Made by a program: the position numbers and the translations under genes. This document shows, in pieces, positions 52,824 through 60,046 of a DNA stretch of 64,000 bases (position 1 is its first letter; every line of letters begins with the position of its first letter). Origin of the DNA: Ferrovibrio terrae_A (GTDB lineage Bacteria; Pseudomonadota; Alphaproteobacteria; Ferrovibrionales; Ferrovibrionaceae); assembly GCF_943372915.1 (NCBI RefSeq), contig NZ_CALSAN010000007.1, positions 95,282 through 159,281 on the forward strand, given 5' to 3'. The notes beneath the pieces are model-generated. The model worked only from the letters and a program-made list of their open reading frames with translations. It made no database searches and had not been told where the DNA came from.

Positions 52824-53642
52824 ATGACGACGGACGGCATCCAGACCGATTTCTCCGACCGCATGAGCTATGGCGACTATCTGCGCCTCGACACCCTGTT
52901 GTCGGCGCAGCAGCCGCTATCGGCCGAGCAGGACGAACTGCTGTTCATCACCATCCACCAGGTGCAGGAACTGTGGATGAAGCTGCTGAACAACGAGCTG
53001 GACATGGCCATCGCCCATATCCGTGCCGACACCCTGGGCCCCAGCTTCAAATGCCTGTCGCGCGTCTCGCGCATCCAGGTGCAGCTGATCCAGGCCTGGG
53101 ATGTGCTGGCCACCATGACGCCGGCGGATTACCTGCGCTTCCGCCCGGTGCTCGGCTCCTCCTCGGGCTTCCAGTCCTGGCAGTATCGCCAGATCGAATT
53201 CAAGCTGGGCGCCAAGAATGCCCTGATGCTGAAACCGCATCAGCATCGTCCCGATATCCACGGCCCGCTGGAGGCCGCCTTCAACGCGCCCAGCCTGTAT
53301 GACGAGGCCCTGCGCCTGCTGGCCCGCCGCGGCCTGCCGGTGCCGGACGACATCCTCAAGCGCGATGTGACCAGGCCGCACCAGGCCGATGCCCGCGTGG
53401 AAGCTGTCTGGGCCGCGATCTACCGCGAGTCCGAGCGATACTTCGATCTCTATGAACTGGCCGAGGAGCTGGTCGATGTCGAGGACAGCTTCCAGCAATG
53501 GCGCTTCCGCCATATGAAAACCGTGGAGCGCATCATCGGCATGCGCCAGGGCACCGGCGGCAGCGCCGGCGTGTCTTACCTGCGCCAGGCGCTGGAGCGC
53601 AGCTTCTTCCCCGAACTGTGGTCGGTGCGGACCAAGCTCTAG
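52824..53642 (+). CDS. kynA: Tryptophan 2,3-dioxygenase
   Basis: A 272-residue heme enzyme of the bacterial KynA/TDO family. ITIHQVQELWMKLLNNELDM carries the distal His, SSGFQSWQYRQIEFKLGAKN carries the substrate-binding Arg region, and RHMKTVERIIGMRQGTGG contains the heme-ligand His and the GTGGS loop. It converts L-tryptophan to N-formylkynurenine. The start has GGGAG upstream. It is divergent from the kynureninase-like gene. The step between (arylformamidase) is not encoded nearby. The stop TAG sits within CTAG shared with the AEC gene's stop. Confidence 0.96.
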   Translation: MTTDGIQTDFSDRMSYGDYLRLDTLLSAQQPLSAEQDELLFITIHQVQELWMKLLNNELDMAIAHIRADTLGPSFKCLSRVSRIQVQLIQAWDVLATMTPADYLRFRPVLGSSSGFQSWQYRQIEFKLGAKNALMLKPHQHRPDIHGPLEAAFNAPSLYDEALRLLARRGLPVPDDILKRDVTRPHQADARVEAVWAAIYRESERYFDLYELAEELVDVEDSFQQWRFRHMKTVERIIGMRQGTGGSAGVSYLRQALERSFFPELWSVRTKL

Positions 53643-54577
53643 TAGGCCGTGAACAGCACCATGAAGGCCGACACCGTGATGGTGGCGATCACCGTCGTCA
53701 CCAGAATGGTGCTTGAGGCACGCTGCACATAGGTGTTCTGCTGGGTGGCGAGGATATAAACATTCGCCGCCGTCGGCATCGAGGCCTGGATCACCGCCAC
53801 GGCAGTGAGGAAGGCATCCAGCTTCAACACATGGACAGCCAGGATCCAGACCAGCAGTGGATGCACCGCCAGCTTGCCGACGGCTGCCAGGGACACCTGT
53901 TCCAGCCCTTCCGAGATCGGCCGGCCGACCAGCGTGAGGCCCAGCGCGAACAGCGCGCAGGGCGCCGAGGCATTGGCCAGCAGGTTGAGCAAGGTTTCCA
54001 GCGGGCTGAACAGGCTGAGCCCCGTCAGGCCCCAGAGCAGGCCGGCAAAGGTGGAGATGATCAGCGGATTGCGCGCCATGCCGGCAGCGACGCGGCGGAA
54101 GATCGCGGCCAGAGAGGCGTTGCCGCCATTGGAGCCCTCGATCAGCGCCGTGGTCAGCGGGATCAGCAGGACGTGGTCGAACACGATGATCAGCACGGCG
54201 GGCAGCACGGCGGCATCGCCGAACAGCGTCACCAGGATCGGCAGGCCCATGAACCCGACATTGCCGAAGGATGCGCTCATGCCCTGCACCGCGCGCTCGC
54301 CCCAGTTCATCGCGAACAGCAGGCGGCTCAGGCCCACCGTGAAGGCATAGGCCAGCAACCCGCCGCCGCTATAGGCCGCGACGAATTTCCAGTCGAAGGC
54401 GGAAAACACCGGCGCCGAGGCCATCTTGATGAACAGCATGGCCGGCAGCGCAAACCAGATCACGAAGGCATTGAGGCCGAGATAGGCCTGCGCCGTGATG
54501 ATACGGGTATAGCCGGCGGCATAGCCGACGAAGATCAGGCCGAAGAAGGGCAGCGAGACATTGAGCAGGGTTCCCAT
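53639..54577 (-). CDS. AEC-family (auxin efflux carrier-type) transporter
   Basis: A 312-residue protein with about ten membrane helices in two halves of five. LPFFGLIFVGYAAGYTRIIT is the start; GVFVIWFALPAMLF-like (AFVIWFALPAMLFIKMASA) and ASFGNVGFMGLPILVTLFGD are family motifs. The C-terminal half ends ASMPTAANVYILATQQNTYV. Such proteins export malonate, malate or other organic acids, and one branch auxin. The substrate is unknown; the tryptophan-breakdown genes beside it are convergent and do not prove a link. A 27-base gap separates it from the triple hot-dog gene, which reads the same way. Confidence 0.87.
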   Translation of the reverse strand: MGTLLNVSLPFFGLIFVGYAAGYTRIITAQAYLGLNAFVIWFALPAMLFIKMASAPVFSAFDWKFVAAYSGGGLLAYAFTVGLSRLLFAMNWGERAVQGMSASFGNVGFMGLPILVTLFGDAAVLPAVLIIVFDHVLLIPLTTALIEGSNGGNASLAAIFRRVAAGMARNPLIISTFAGLLWGLTGLSLFSPLETLLNLLANASAPCALFALGLTLVGRPISEGLEQVSLAAVGKLAVHPLLVWILAVHVLKLDAFLTAVAVIQASMPTAANVYILATQQNTYVQRASSTILVTTVIATITVSAFMVLFTAY

Positions 54578-54604
54578 GGCGCTGCGCTCTTCTCTTTCTC
54601 GGTT

Positions 54605-55975
54605 TTATTGCGCCGGCTGCAGCTGGATCAGCCGCTTGGCGAAAGCATTGCGTGCCAGTTCGGGCATCGGAATCGATTTGCGCGCCTTGAGATCGAACAG
54701 CACGGCGACGATCTCGGCACGCGCCAGCGGCTGTTGCGTGTGGCTGTCGAGCAGGAAATGGCAGAAGCGCCAGGTCTTCTCGCGCAGCTCCAGGATGCCG
54801 GTGCGGGCGTAATAGGCGTCGCCGATATTGAGCGGCCGGAAATAGTCGATGGCGTATTCCAGCGCGGCCGAACCCAGCCCCAACTCGCGCATGCGCTCGG
54901 CTGTCATGTCGCCGCCAGCCAGCATGTTGCCGGCCGCCTCGGAAAACCGCGCCATGTAGAACCGTGTCGCCATGCGGCCGGTTTCCTCGGCTTCCCAGCG
55001 ATCGACCGCACCGCGGCAGGTTTCGTACATCCCCTCCACCGGCGCGGCCGGCGCCCGCGGCCCGGTCTGCGGTCTGGGCGGTGGCGGGGCCTTGAGCTGC
55101 ACAGCCAGGGCCTCGGCGGCCGCACGCACATCCTGCGGCATCGCAAGCGGCCCGGCACCATCCAGGCGATCGAGGATCAGCGTCGCCTCGCAGGTGGCCG
55201 ACAGCGTGTTGGTCTCGTCCTCGTAAAGTTCGTGATAGAGCTGCAGCCGGTCGGCCTCGACGCTGCGAATGCCGCTGCGCACCCGCAGCACGGCAGATTC
55301 ATGGTTCTCGCGTCTGAATTGGATGCGATGCCGCAGCGGCCGCACCGCCACCGCATCGGCGCGTCGCCGCGTCGGGCCATAGCCCAGTGCCAGCAGCAGC
55401 TGCTTCTCGGCCTCGGCGAAACGCGCGAGGTAGAACTGCACGTTCATATGTCCCATGCGGTCGCATTCCCAGGCCTGTACCGACGAACGTCCAGTCGGCA
55501 CGCAGCCATCTTCTGCCACCGGTACCGCAACCTGCTCATGCGGCGCATCGCCATCCACCGTGATCGCCTTGAATCCCTCGGCGATATCGGCCGGCAGCGG
55601 CACCGATTTGCGCTGCGCCAGGTCGAAACACAGGCCCAACACATCGGCAGTCATGCACAGTGCGCCGCTCTCGGCATTGAACAGGCGATGATGGAACCGC
55701 ACCTTCCTGCCTTCGGCGAGCGTGACGCCGCTTTCCATGCGGATCAGGTCGCCGGCATGCAGCTCGCTGAAGAATTTCGTTTCGGCATTGACGGCAACAA
55801 TACCCAGCTTGTGCTTGACCAGCGCCTCATGACCGAAGCCGGCGGCCAGCATGGCGGTCGCCGCCGCATCGCTGACGCGCCCGGTGTAGAACTGCACGTT
55901 CATATGGCCGTACTGGTCGCATTCCCAGGCGGCAACGGAACCGCGGTAGGTTTCGCGGAAATTGGTCACGGGCAA
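54605..55975 (-). CDS. Thioesterase-like protein with three tandem hot-dog domains
   Basis: A 456-residue protein made of three repeated 4HBT-type hot-dog domains, about residues 1-148, 155-295 and 315-456. The repeated motif is WECDQYGHMNVQFY (17-30), WECDRMGHMNVQFY (169-182) and WEAEETGRMATRFY (327-340). The first two keep the Asp and the GHMN that mark acyl-CoA thioesterase catalysis; in the third, Asp, His and Asn become Glu, Arg and Ala. Domains 1 and 3 share a C-terminal LF/CFDL(A/K)xRKS. A Pro-rich linker (KAPPPPRPQTGPRAP) precedes domain 3. It probably hydrolyses acyl-CoA, with the third domain structural or regulatory. Confidence 0.88.
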   Translation of the reverse strand: MPVTNFRETYRGSVAAWECDQYGHMNVQFYTGRVSDAAATAMLAAGFGHEALVKHKLGIVAVNAETKFFSELHAGDLIRMESGVTLAEGRKVRFHHRLFNAESGALCMTADVLGLCFDLAQRKSVPLPADIAEGFKAITVDGDAPHEQVAVPVAEDGCVPTGRSSVQAWECDRMGHMNVQFYLARFAEAEKQLLLALGYGPTRRRADAVAVRPLRHRIQFRRENHESAVLRVRSGIRSVEADRLQLYHELYEDETNTLSATCEATLILDRLDGAGPLAMPQDVRAAAEALAVQLKAPPPPRPQTGPRAPAAPVEGMYETCRGAVDRWEAEETGRMATRFYMARFSEAAGNMLAGGDMTAERMRELGLGSAALEYAIDYFRPLNIGDAYYARTGILELREKTWRFCHFLLDSHTQQPLARAEIVAVLFDLKARKSIPMPELARNAFAKRLIQLQPAQ

Positions 55976-56026
55976 ACTCGCTGCGATGGAGACTTAAATC
56001 TTGGGGCCGGCATCTATGTTCGCGCC

Positions 56027-56668
56027 TTACCCGCGTCCGTGCAACCGCCCCATCAGGTGTTCGACATGGCGCCGCACCACCGCCTCGCCGGTATCGCCCA
56101 GCACCTTGAGCCGCCCGGTGGTTTCCAGCATCAGCGCCCCACCCATGGCTGCCGCGAGGGAAACCGTCTCCGCCCGCAGCATTTCCGCCTCCAGCGGAGC
56201 GATGCGCCGCATGGCATCGCTTAAGACCGTGTAGCACTGGATCAGCCGGCCGTTGAGCAGGCGATCAAGCTCCGGCGTCAGGCCGGTCGGCCGGAAACCC
56301 TGGCCCAGATAGAGGCCCAGATAGAGGTCATCAGGCCGCTGACGGTAGAAGTCATAAAAGGCCAGCGCGCCGGCCAGAAGCTGCGCCTGTGCATCCGTTT
56401 TCGTCACCGCCGCGCGCAGGTGCTTCAGCAGATCGGCCAGCGAGCCCGCCAAGAGTTCGGCATACAGCGCCTCCTTGCTGGGATAATGCAGATAGACCGT
56501 GCCAACGGCGATCCCCGCTTCGGCCGCAATCGCGCGCAAGGTGGCGCCATCGAGGCCATCGCGGGCGAAAATCTTGCGCGCCGCCTGCAGGATGGCATCG
56601 CGCTTGAAGGCGCGAACAGCATCCCGCCGGCCCGTTTTCTTCTCTATGATTGCGGCTTCAGCGGGCAT
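56027..56668 (-). CDS. TetR-family transcriptional regulator
   Basis: A 213-residue regulator. The N-terminal helix-turn-helix is ILQAARKIFARDGLDGATLR with AAEAGIAVGTVYLHYPSKEA. The C-terminal domain (YDFYRQRPDDLYLGLYLGQG) is like that of TetR proteins responding to acyl or aromatic compounds. The start at 56668 is within the crotonase gene, overlapping it by 11 bases, so the two are coupled. The GTTCAT/ATGAAC sites upstream of the crotonase are probably its operator. The triple hot-dog gene is 51 bases downstream in the same direction. Confidence 0.9.
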   Translation of the reverse strand: MPAEAAIIEKKTGRRDAVRAFKRDAILQAARKIFARDGLDGATLRAIAAEAGIAVGTVYLHYPSKEALYAELLAGSLADLLKHLRAAVTKTDAQAQLLAGALAFYDFYRQRPDDLYLGLYLGQGFRPTGLTPELDRLLNGRLIQCYTVLSDAMRRIAPLEAEMLRAETVSLAAAMGGALMLETTGRLKVLGDTGEAVVRRHVEHLMGRLHGRG

Positions 56669-57506
56669 TTTTCCACGCCAGCGGATCGCCGCCATCCCGT
56701 TCTTTCACCGCGGCCTTGAAGCCGATCTGTTCGCAACGCGCCTTGAAGGCGACGCCTTCGGGCGAATGGCGCGTGATGCCATCGAACAGCGTCGCCAGCG
56801 TCTGCGTCGAATTCAGGCCCATATTGTCATAGGCCTGGTTCACCATCAGCTTCTGCATCATCAGCTGGTTCTTCGGCACACTGGCGATCCGCGCCACCAG
56901 CGCCTCCACATGCGCATCCAGCTGGTCGGCCGGCACGGCATCAATCACCAGGCCATAGTCCTTCGCCGTCTTGCCATCGATCAGGTCGCCAGTCAGAAGC
57001 ATGCGCTTGGCCTTTTCCGCGCCCAGGCGATAGACCCACATCGCCGTAGTCGGGCAGCCCCAGATGCGCGCCGGCGGATAGCCGATCTTGGCATCCTCGG
57101 CCATCACGACCAGATCGCAGCACAGCGCGATGTCGCTGCCACCCGCCACCGCATAGCCATGGATCTTGGCCACGACGGGTTTCAGCGAGCGCCACAGGCT
57201 GAAGAAACAGTCGGTGCTATGCCGCATCCACTGGTAATCCACCAGCGGGTCCCAGGGCATGTCCTGGCTGCCCTTCACTGGGCGCGGCGCTTCGGCATAT
57301 TCCTTGAGATCGTAGCCGGCGCAGAAGGCACGCCCGGCCCCACTCAGCAGGATCACATGCACATCGTCGTCCTGGTTGGCGCGCTCGACGGCGGCGCGCA
57401 GCAGGTCCGGGGTGGTTTCGTGGATGGCGTTGAGATGTTCGGGCCGGTTCAGCGTGATGCGGGCGATACGGCCGTCGCGCTCATACCGAACGAAAGGGTC
57501 TGCCAT
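56658..57506 (-). CDS. Crotonase-family enoyl-CoA hydratase/isomerase
   Basis: A 282-residue single-domain crotonase. ARITLNRPEHLNAIHETTPD is the start, AFCAGYDLKEYAEAPRP follows the oxyanion-hole strand, and GYAVAGGSDIALCCDLVVMA with IGYPPARIWGCPTTAMW forms the active site. The first Glu position of active hydratases (GGGxE) is Asp here (GGSD). The second position (PE in hydratases) is PAR, so simple hydration is doubtful. Isomerase, decarboxylase or hydrolase activity is possible. It is coupled to a TetR gene. GGAGGAA lies before the ATG but inside a hairpin. Confidence 0.87.
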   Translation of the reverse strand: MADPFVRYERDGRIARITLNRPEHLNAIHETTPDLLRAAVERANQDDDVHVILLSGAGRAFCAGYDLKEYAEAPRPVKGSQDMPWDPLVDYQWMRHSTDCFFSLWRSLKPVVAKIHGYAVAGGSDIALCCDLVVMAEDAKIGYPPARIWGCPTTAMWVYRLGAEKAKRMLLTGDLIDGKTAKDYGLVIDAVPADQLDAHVEALVARIASVPKNQLMMQKLMVNQAYDNMGLNSTQTLATLFDGITRHSPEGVAFKARCEQIGFKAAVKERDGGDPLAWKNAR

Positions 57507-57509
57507 GAC

Positions 57510-57535
57510 GGTTCCTCCATGTTTATGGAGAAACC
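57510..57535 (-). promoter_or_regulatory. Hairpin sequestering the crotonase ribosome binding site
   Basis: On the minus strand GGTTTCTCCAT, loop AAAC, ATGGAGGAACC form an 11-bp stem with one G-U pair, ending three bases before the start codon. The GGAGG of the ribosome binding site is the 3' arm. It could control translation, provided transcription starts upstream of it. Confidence 0.55.
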
Positions 57536-57543
57536 TTACATCC

Positions 57544-57568
57544 GTTCATAAAAATGAACAACGTTCAT
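57544..57568. promoter_or_regulatory. TetR-type operator, three half-sites
   Basis: GTTCAT (57544-57549), ATGAAC (57554-57559) and GTTCAT (57563-57568) alternate with spacers of four and three bases. They form two overlapping palindromes just upstream of the crotonase/TetR operon. The natural candidate binder is the TetR protein of that operon. The site also covers the stop codon of the upstream GNAT gene. Confidence 0.72.
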
Positions 57569-58044
57569 AATTTCAGTTCGCGATACCGCGCACCTGGTAA
57601 CGGATTGTCATAATAAGGCGGAATATCGCCAAAACCGAGTGCGTCATAGATGCGGTTGGCCGCCACCATCGAGGGAAAGGTGTCGAGCCGGATGGCGCGA
57701 TAACCCAGCTGGCGCGCCTGCGCCAGCACCGCATCGGCCAGGCGGCGGCCCAGATTCTGGCCGCGGCCCGCCGGATCGATATAAAGCCGCTTCATCTCGG
57801 CCACACCGTCGCCGAGGTCGCGCAGACCGACGACACCGACGGCCTCGCCATCCCGCTTGCCCAGCAGCAGCGCGCCACGTTCCGCTGGCGCGTATTTGCC
57901 CGGCAGGGACGCGAGTTCCTCATCGAAGCCCTGAAAACACAGGCTGAAATCCAGCGACTGCGCATAGGCGGTGAACAGGCGTCGGGCCGCGGCAAGGTCT
58001 TCTTGTGTGACGGCGGGCTGGATCGTGATGGCTGAGTCGGTCAT
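57565..58044 (-). CDS. GNAT-family N-acetyltransferase
   Basis: A 159-residue acetyltransferase. The acetyl-CoA pyrophosphate loop is KRLYIDPAGRGQNLGRRLAD (Q/RxxGxG/A type) and the following helix is AVLAQARQLGYRAIRLDTFP. NRIYDALGFGDIPPYYDNP is the usual C-terminal end. The acceptor is unknown. The start MTDSAITIQPAVTQEDLAAA at 58042-58044 was chosen over an upstream in-frame ATG. It lies downstream of phzF-like and lysE-like genes on the same strand, separated from them by 118 bases. Confidence 0.88.
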   Translation of the reverse strand: MTDSAITIQPAVTQEDLAAARRLFTAYAQSLDFSLCFQGFDEELASLPGKYAPAERGALLLGKRDGEAVGVVGLRDLGDGVAEMKRLYIDPAGRGQNLGRRLADAVLAQARQLGYRAIRLDTFPSMVAANRIYDALGFGDIPPYYDNPLPGARYRELKL

Positions 58045-58162
58045 GACACCATGAGAAAAGAAATGGGCGCGACATACAACAGGGGATGATGCCGCGCCCA
58101 ACCGGTTTGCACCGGCTCCCGGCGGCTATCGGGGCAACCGCCGAAACGAAATCTGATCACGC

Positions 58163-58969
58163 CTAGAGCGTAACCGTGCCCTCCAGATAAGGCTTGCAGG
58201 TGCCAGCCATGCGCACGCGCGCACCTTCGTCGCGGCAGTACAGCGTGCCGCCGCGCGCGGAAGCCTGATAGGCCGTGATGTCGCGCTTGCCGAGCCGCTT
58301 GGCCCAGTAGGGCACGATGCTGCAATGGGCCGAACCGGTGACCGGATCTTCAGGAATGCCCTTGGCTGGCGCAAAGAACCGCGACACGCAATCGATGCCC
58401 GGCCGGTCGCCCGGCGCGGTGACGATGACGGCGAATTTGTCGAGATCCATCAGCCCGTTCATGTTGGGCCGCAGGTTGCGCACGATGTTGGCATTGTCAT
58501 AGACGAGGAAATAGCTATGGCCGGCCAGGATTTCGGTTGGCTGGGCGCCGATGGCCTCGATCAGCCCTTCGCAGGGTTGCGCCGGAGATACGGCTCGCAT
58601 GGGAAAATCCAGCGACAGGCGGTCGCTTTCGCCATCCTGAGTCACGGTCAGCGTGCCGCTCTTGGTGAAAAAGTCGATGCGGCTGCGTGCCCGGTCCAGT
58701 CGGTGGAAGATCACCCAGGCCGAGGCCAGCGTGGCATGGCCGCAGAGATCGACCTCCACTTCCGGCGTGAACCAGCGCAGCCCATAGCCATCCTCACCCA
58801 AGCCGCCCTTCTGCGGTACGAAGAAGGCGGTTTCGGCGAGATTGTTTTCCGCCGCGATCGCCTGCATGACGGCATCCGACAGCCAGGTGTCCAGCGGCAT
58901 CACGGCAGCAGGATTGCCCTTGAACACCGCATCGGCGAAGGCATCGACCTGATAGAGCGGCAGTTGCAT
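58163..58969 (-). CDS. PhzF-family isomerase/epimerase-like protein
   Basis: A 268-residue protein of the two-lobed diaminopimelate epimerase-like fold. LYQVDAFADAVFKGNPAAVM is the start, and AAENNLAETAFFVPQ includes the Glu used as catalytic base in PhzF. CGHATLASAWVIFHRLD and PVTGSAHCSIVPYWAKRLG are the other family blocks. PhzF itself isomerises a phenazine precursor, but no phenazine genes occur here, so the true substrate is unknown. It starts 12 bases after the LysE-type exporter gene, with which it is probably cotranscribed. Confidence 0.92.
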   Translation of the reverse strand: MQLPLYQVDAFADAVFKGNPAAVMPLDTWLSDAVMQAIAAENNLAETAFFVPQKGGLGEDGYGLRWFTPEVEVDLCGHATLASAWVIFHRLDRARSRIDFFTKSGTLTVTQDGESDRLSLDFPMRAVSPAQPCEGLIEAIGAQPTEILAGHSYFLVYDNANIVRNLRPNMNGLMDLDKFAVIVTAPGDRPGIDCVSRFFAPAKGIPEDPVTGSAHCSIVPYWAKRLGKRDITAYQASARGGTLYCRDEGARVRMAGTCKPYLEGTVTL

Positions 58970-58981
58970 CTGCTATCCCCT

Positions 58982-59587
58982 TCAGACGTACAGCAGCACA
59001 GCCGACAGCAGCGTCAGCCCGGCCATGGTGAAATTGAAGATCGTGCGGGCGCGGTCATCGCCCAGGAAGCGCCCGATGCCGACACCAAACAGCGCCCAGA
59101 GCGACACGCAGGGCAGATTGATGATGGTGAAGATCAGCGCAATCAGGCCCAGCTCGATGGCGTAATGACCGCCGGGCGTGGTGAAGGCGGCAACGGCGCC
59201 CACCGCCATCATCCAGGCCTTCGGATTGACATACTGGAACAGTGCAGCCTCATGAAAGCGCATCGGCCGCAGCTCGGCTCTGCTTTCGATTCCGCCGGCG
59301 CGCGACAGCTGCCAGGCGAGCCAGACCAGATACAGCGCGCCGATGGCCTTGAGCGCCTGGTGCAGCCAGTCGCTGGCCAGGATCACGGCACCAAGGCCGA
59401 GGCCGGTGACGATGATGAGGGAGAGAAAGCCGGCACTGATGCCCAGCATATGCGGCACCGTGCGGCGAAAACCGAAATTGGCACCCGAGGCGGTCAGCAG
59501 AATGTTGTTCGGACCCGGCGTGATCGAGGTGACCACGGCAAACAGCATCAGCGGGACCAGCAGGAAGGTTTCGGCTTGCAAGGACAT
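58982..59587 (-). CDS. LysE/RhtB-family exporter
   Basis: A 201-residue exporter with about six membrane helices. SITPGPNNILLTASGANFGF is the family signature near the N-terminus. IGALYLVWLAWQLSRAG and FQYVNPKAWMMAVGAVAAF follow. Such proteins export amino acids or related small molecules by proton exchange. The MocR regulator that lies 460 bases away across a small DUF1127 gene may or may not control it. The gene is preceded by GGAGAG. Confidence 0.9.
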   Translation of the reverse strand: MSLQAETFLLVPLMLFAVVTSITPGPNNILLTASGANFGFRRTVPHMLGISAGFLSLIIVTGLGLGAVILASDWLHQALKAIGALYLVWLAWQLSRAGGIESRAELRPMRFHEAALFQYVNPKAWMMAVGAVAAFTTPGGHYAIELGLIALIFTIINLPCVSLWALFGVGIGRFLGDDRARTIFNFTMAGLTLLSAVLLYV

Positions 59588-59672
59588 AATGGCTCTCCTG
59601 GGAGAACCGGCGTCGCAGCACAGGAAATGATGATGCGCGACGCCGGCAGCCGGGGGGCTTAACGCTTACGCC

Positions 59673-59942
59673 CTATCGAAGCCACAACGGCTTTTTCAGC
59701 AGCTCGGCTTCAACATCGGCGCGGGTGAGGCCGACATCCTTCAGAATCTCTTGCGGCAGGCCGGCAAGATCGGCCCGCTCACGGGCCTGGCGCTGCCAGT
59801 TGAGCAGCATCAGCATGAGACCCGTCGCGCCTTCGGCGGCAACAGCTACCATGCGGTCGATGACCCGGCCGATCGTGCTGCCCGCGCGTTCGACCGGGCC
59901 TGTACCATAAGGTCGGTCGATTGTATCGATACAATTCGTCAT
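59673..59942 (-). CDS. DUF1127 small basic protein
   Basis: An 89-residue protein. The C-terminal ERADLAGLPQEILKDVGLTR followed by ADVEAELLKKPLW is the DUF1127 (YjiS-like) domain, an arginine-rich alphaproteobacterial family, of which some members influence RNA turnover, phosphate or carbon metabolism. The N-terminus holds a hydrophobic helix (MVAVAAEGATGLMLMLLNWQ). The start at 59942 is preferred to an upstream ATG at 59975. It is divergent from the MocR gene across 104 bases that are AT-rich. Confidence 0.82.
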   Translation of the reverse strand: MTNCIDTIDRPYGTGPVERAGSTIGRVIDRMVAVAAEGATGLMLMLLNWQRQARERADLAGLPQEILKDVGLTRADVEAELLKKPLWLR

Positions 59943-60025
59943 GACACCCTTCCATTTTTGGATGAATTCTAACAATGAACCCGATCAATTCGGGCAATGC
60001 GATAATTGATTGACTCTTGAATGGG

Positions 60026-60043
60026 GTCAATGACAATATTGAC
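60026..60043. promoter_or_regulatory. Candidate MocR operator
   Basis: GTCAAT (60026-60031) and ATTGAC (60038-60043) are perfect 6-base arms with a 6-base spacer, ending three bases before the MocR start codon. TGACAAT occurs again within the first codons. MocR proteins usually bind paired repeats in their own divergent promoter, which fits this position. Confidence 0.5.
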
Positions 60044-60046
60044 ACC

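Noticed and set aside
58065..58099. GGGCGCG/CGCGCCC dyad between the PhzF-like and GNAT genes
   Set aside because: The loop is 21 bases, too long for a good terminator, and 7-bp GC dyads are expected by chance here.
58163..58969. Phenazine biosynthesis as a function of the PhzF-like gene
   Set aside because: No other phz genes are present, and PhzF-like proteins are widespread outside phenazine producers.
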